From Thermodesulfovibrionales bacterium (GTDB lineage Bacteria; Nitrospirota; Thermodesulfovibrionia; Thermodesulfovibrionales; UBA1546), in NCBI GenBank assembly GCA_030018605.1, contig JASEHP010000107.1:1-5767 (forward strand): a stretch of 5,767 nucleotides of DNA, in the 5' to 3' direction. The notes beneath the pieces were generated by a model. The model was not told the origin of the DNA. It worked only from the letters and a program-made list of their open reading frames with translations, and ran no database searches. A program made the position numbers and the translations under genes. Position 1 is the stretch's first letter, and each line of letters begins with the position of its first letter. Shown here in pieces: positions 5,708 through 5,767 of the stretch.

Positions 5708-5767
5708 TTAACTCCCACATTCAACCTCGAAGTGCAACACAAGAAGAAGCGACTTCAAGTGGTGTTT
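5708..5767. mobile_element. possible insertion-element end at the window edge
   Basis: Composition changes here from the AT-rich atpA leader to a more mixed sequence. On the minus strand the edge is open for 19 codons, ending CVLHFEVECGS-like text (actual last residues VLHFEVECGS) at TAA 5710-5708. The stretch GTGTTGCACTTCGAGGTTGA resembles, from memory, the terminal sequence of IS30-type elements, where transposase tails or end repeats read similarly. It is cut by the window, so neither orientation nor identity can be settled. It is not the end of atpH, whose conserved C-terminus is absent. Confidence 0.2.

Overview
This window is bacterial chromosome. It carries the F1 (catalytic) part of an F-type ATP synthase operon on the minus strand, read right to left as atpA (alpha), atpG (gamma), atpD (beta), atpC (epsilon). 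A convergent plus-strand gene for a TrmH/SpoU-family RNA 2'-O-ribose methyltransferase lies at the left. Subunit lengths and motifs are those of bacterial F-ATPases (not V/A-type), and Shine-Dalgarno-like sites precede atpA, atpC and, less typically, atpD. Base composition leans slightly to AT in the genes and strongly to AT upstream of atpA. I cannot fix the taxon from the sequence. An uncultured lineage such as Nitrospirota or a deltaproteobacterial relative is an impression only.

Layout. 1-364: no intact gene; a frame-broken protein remnant, possibly the tail of a transposase. 365-1177 (+): the methyltransferase. 1163-1233: an elaborate inverted repeat with a T-run that can end the methyltransferase transcript; its T-run reaches the stop codon of atpC. 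1232-5605 (-): atpC, atpD, atpG, atpA. The atpA stop touches the atpG start (TAAATG). The atpG-atpD gap (106 nt) and atpD-atpC gap (56 nt) are filled largely by short tandem arrays. 5606-5767: AT-rich leader of atpA with a good ribosome binding site, a 7-bp tandem array, a possible promoter overlapping a dyad and, at the edge, a sequence that may be the end of an insertion element. The delta subunit gene atpH, which usually lies directly upstream of atpA, is not there.

Together the four atp products form most of F1: alpha3-beta3 is the nucleotide-binding hexamer, gamma the rotor shaft and epsilon the regulatory rotor subunit. Delta, b, a and c must be encoded outside the window. The epsilon subunit carries residues matching the ATP-sensing motif described in Bacillus epsilon.

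The most unusual property is not in the genes. Each gap between or beside the genes from position 1160 rightwards holds a different short-period array (6, 7 or 8 bp units), including two adjoining 8-bp arrays in one gap. I saw no comparable array inside the coding sequences, apart from the repeat that supplies the last codons of the methyltransferase.
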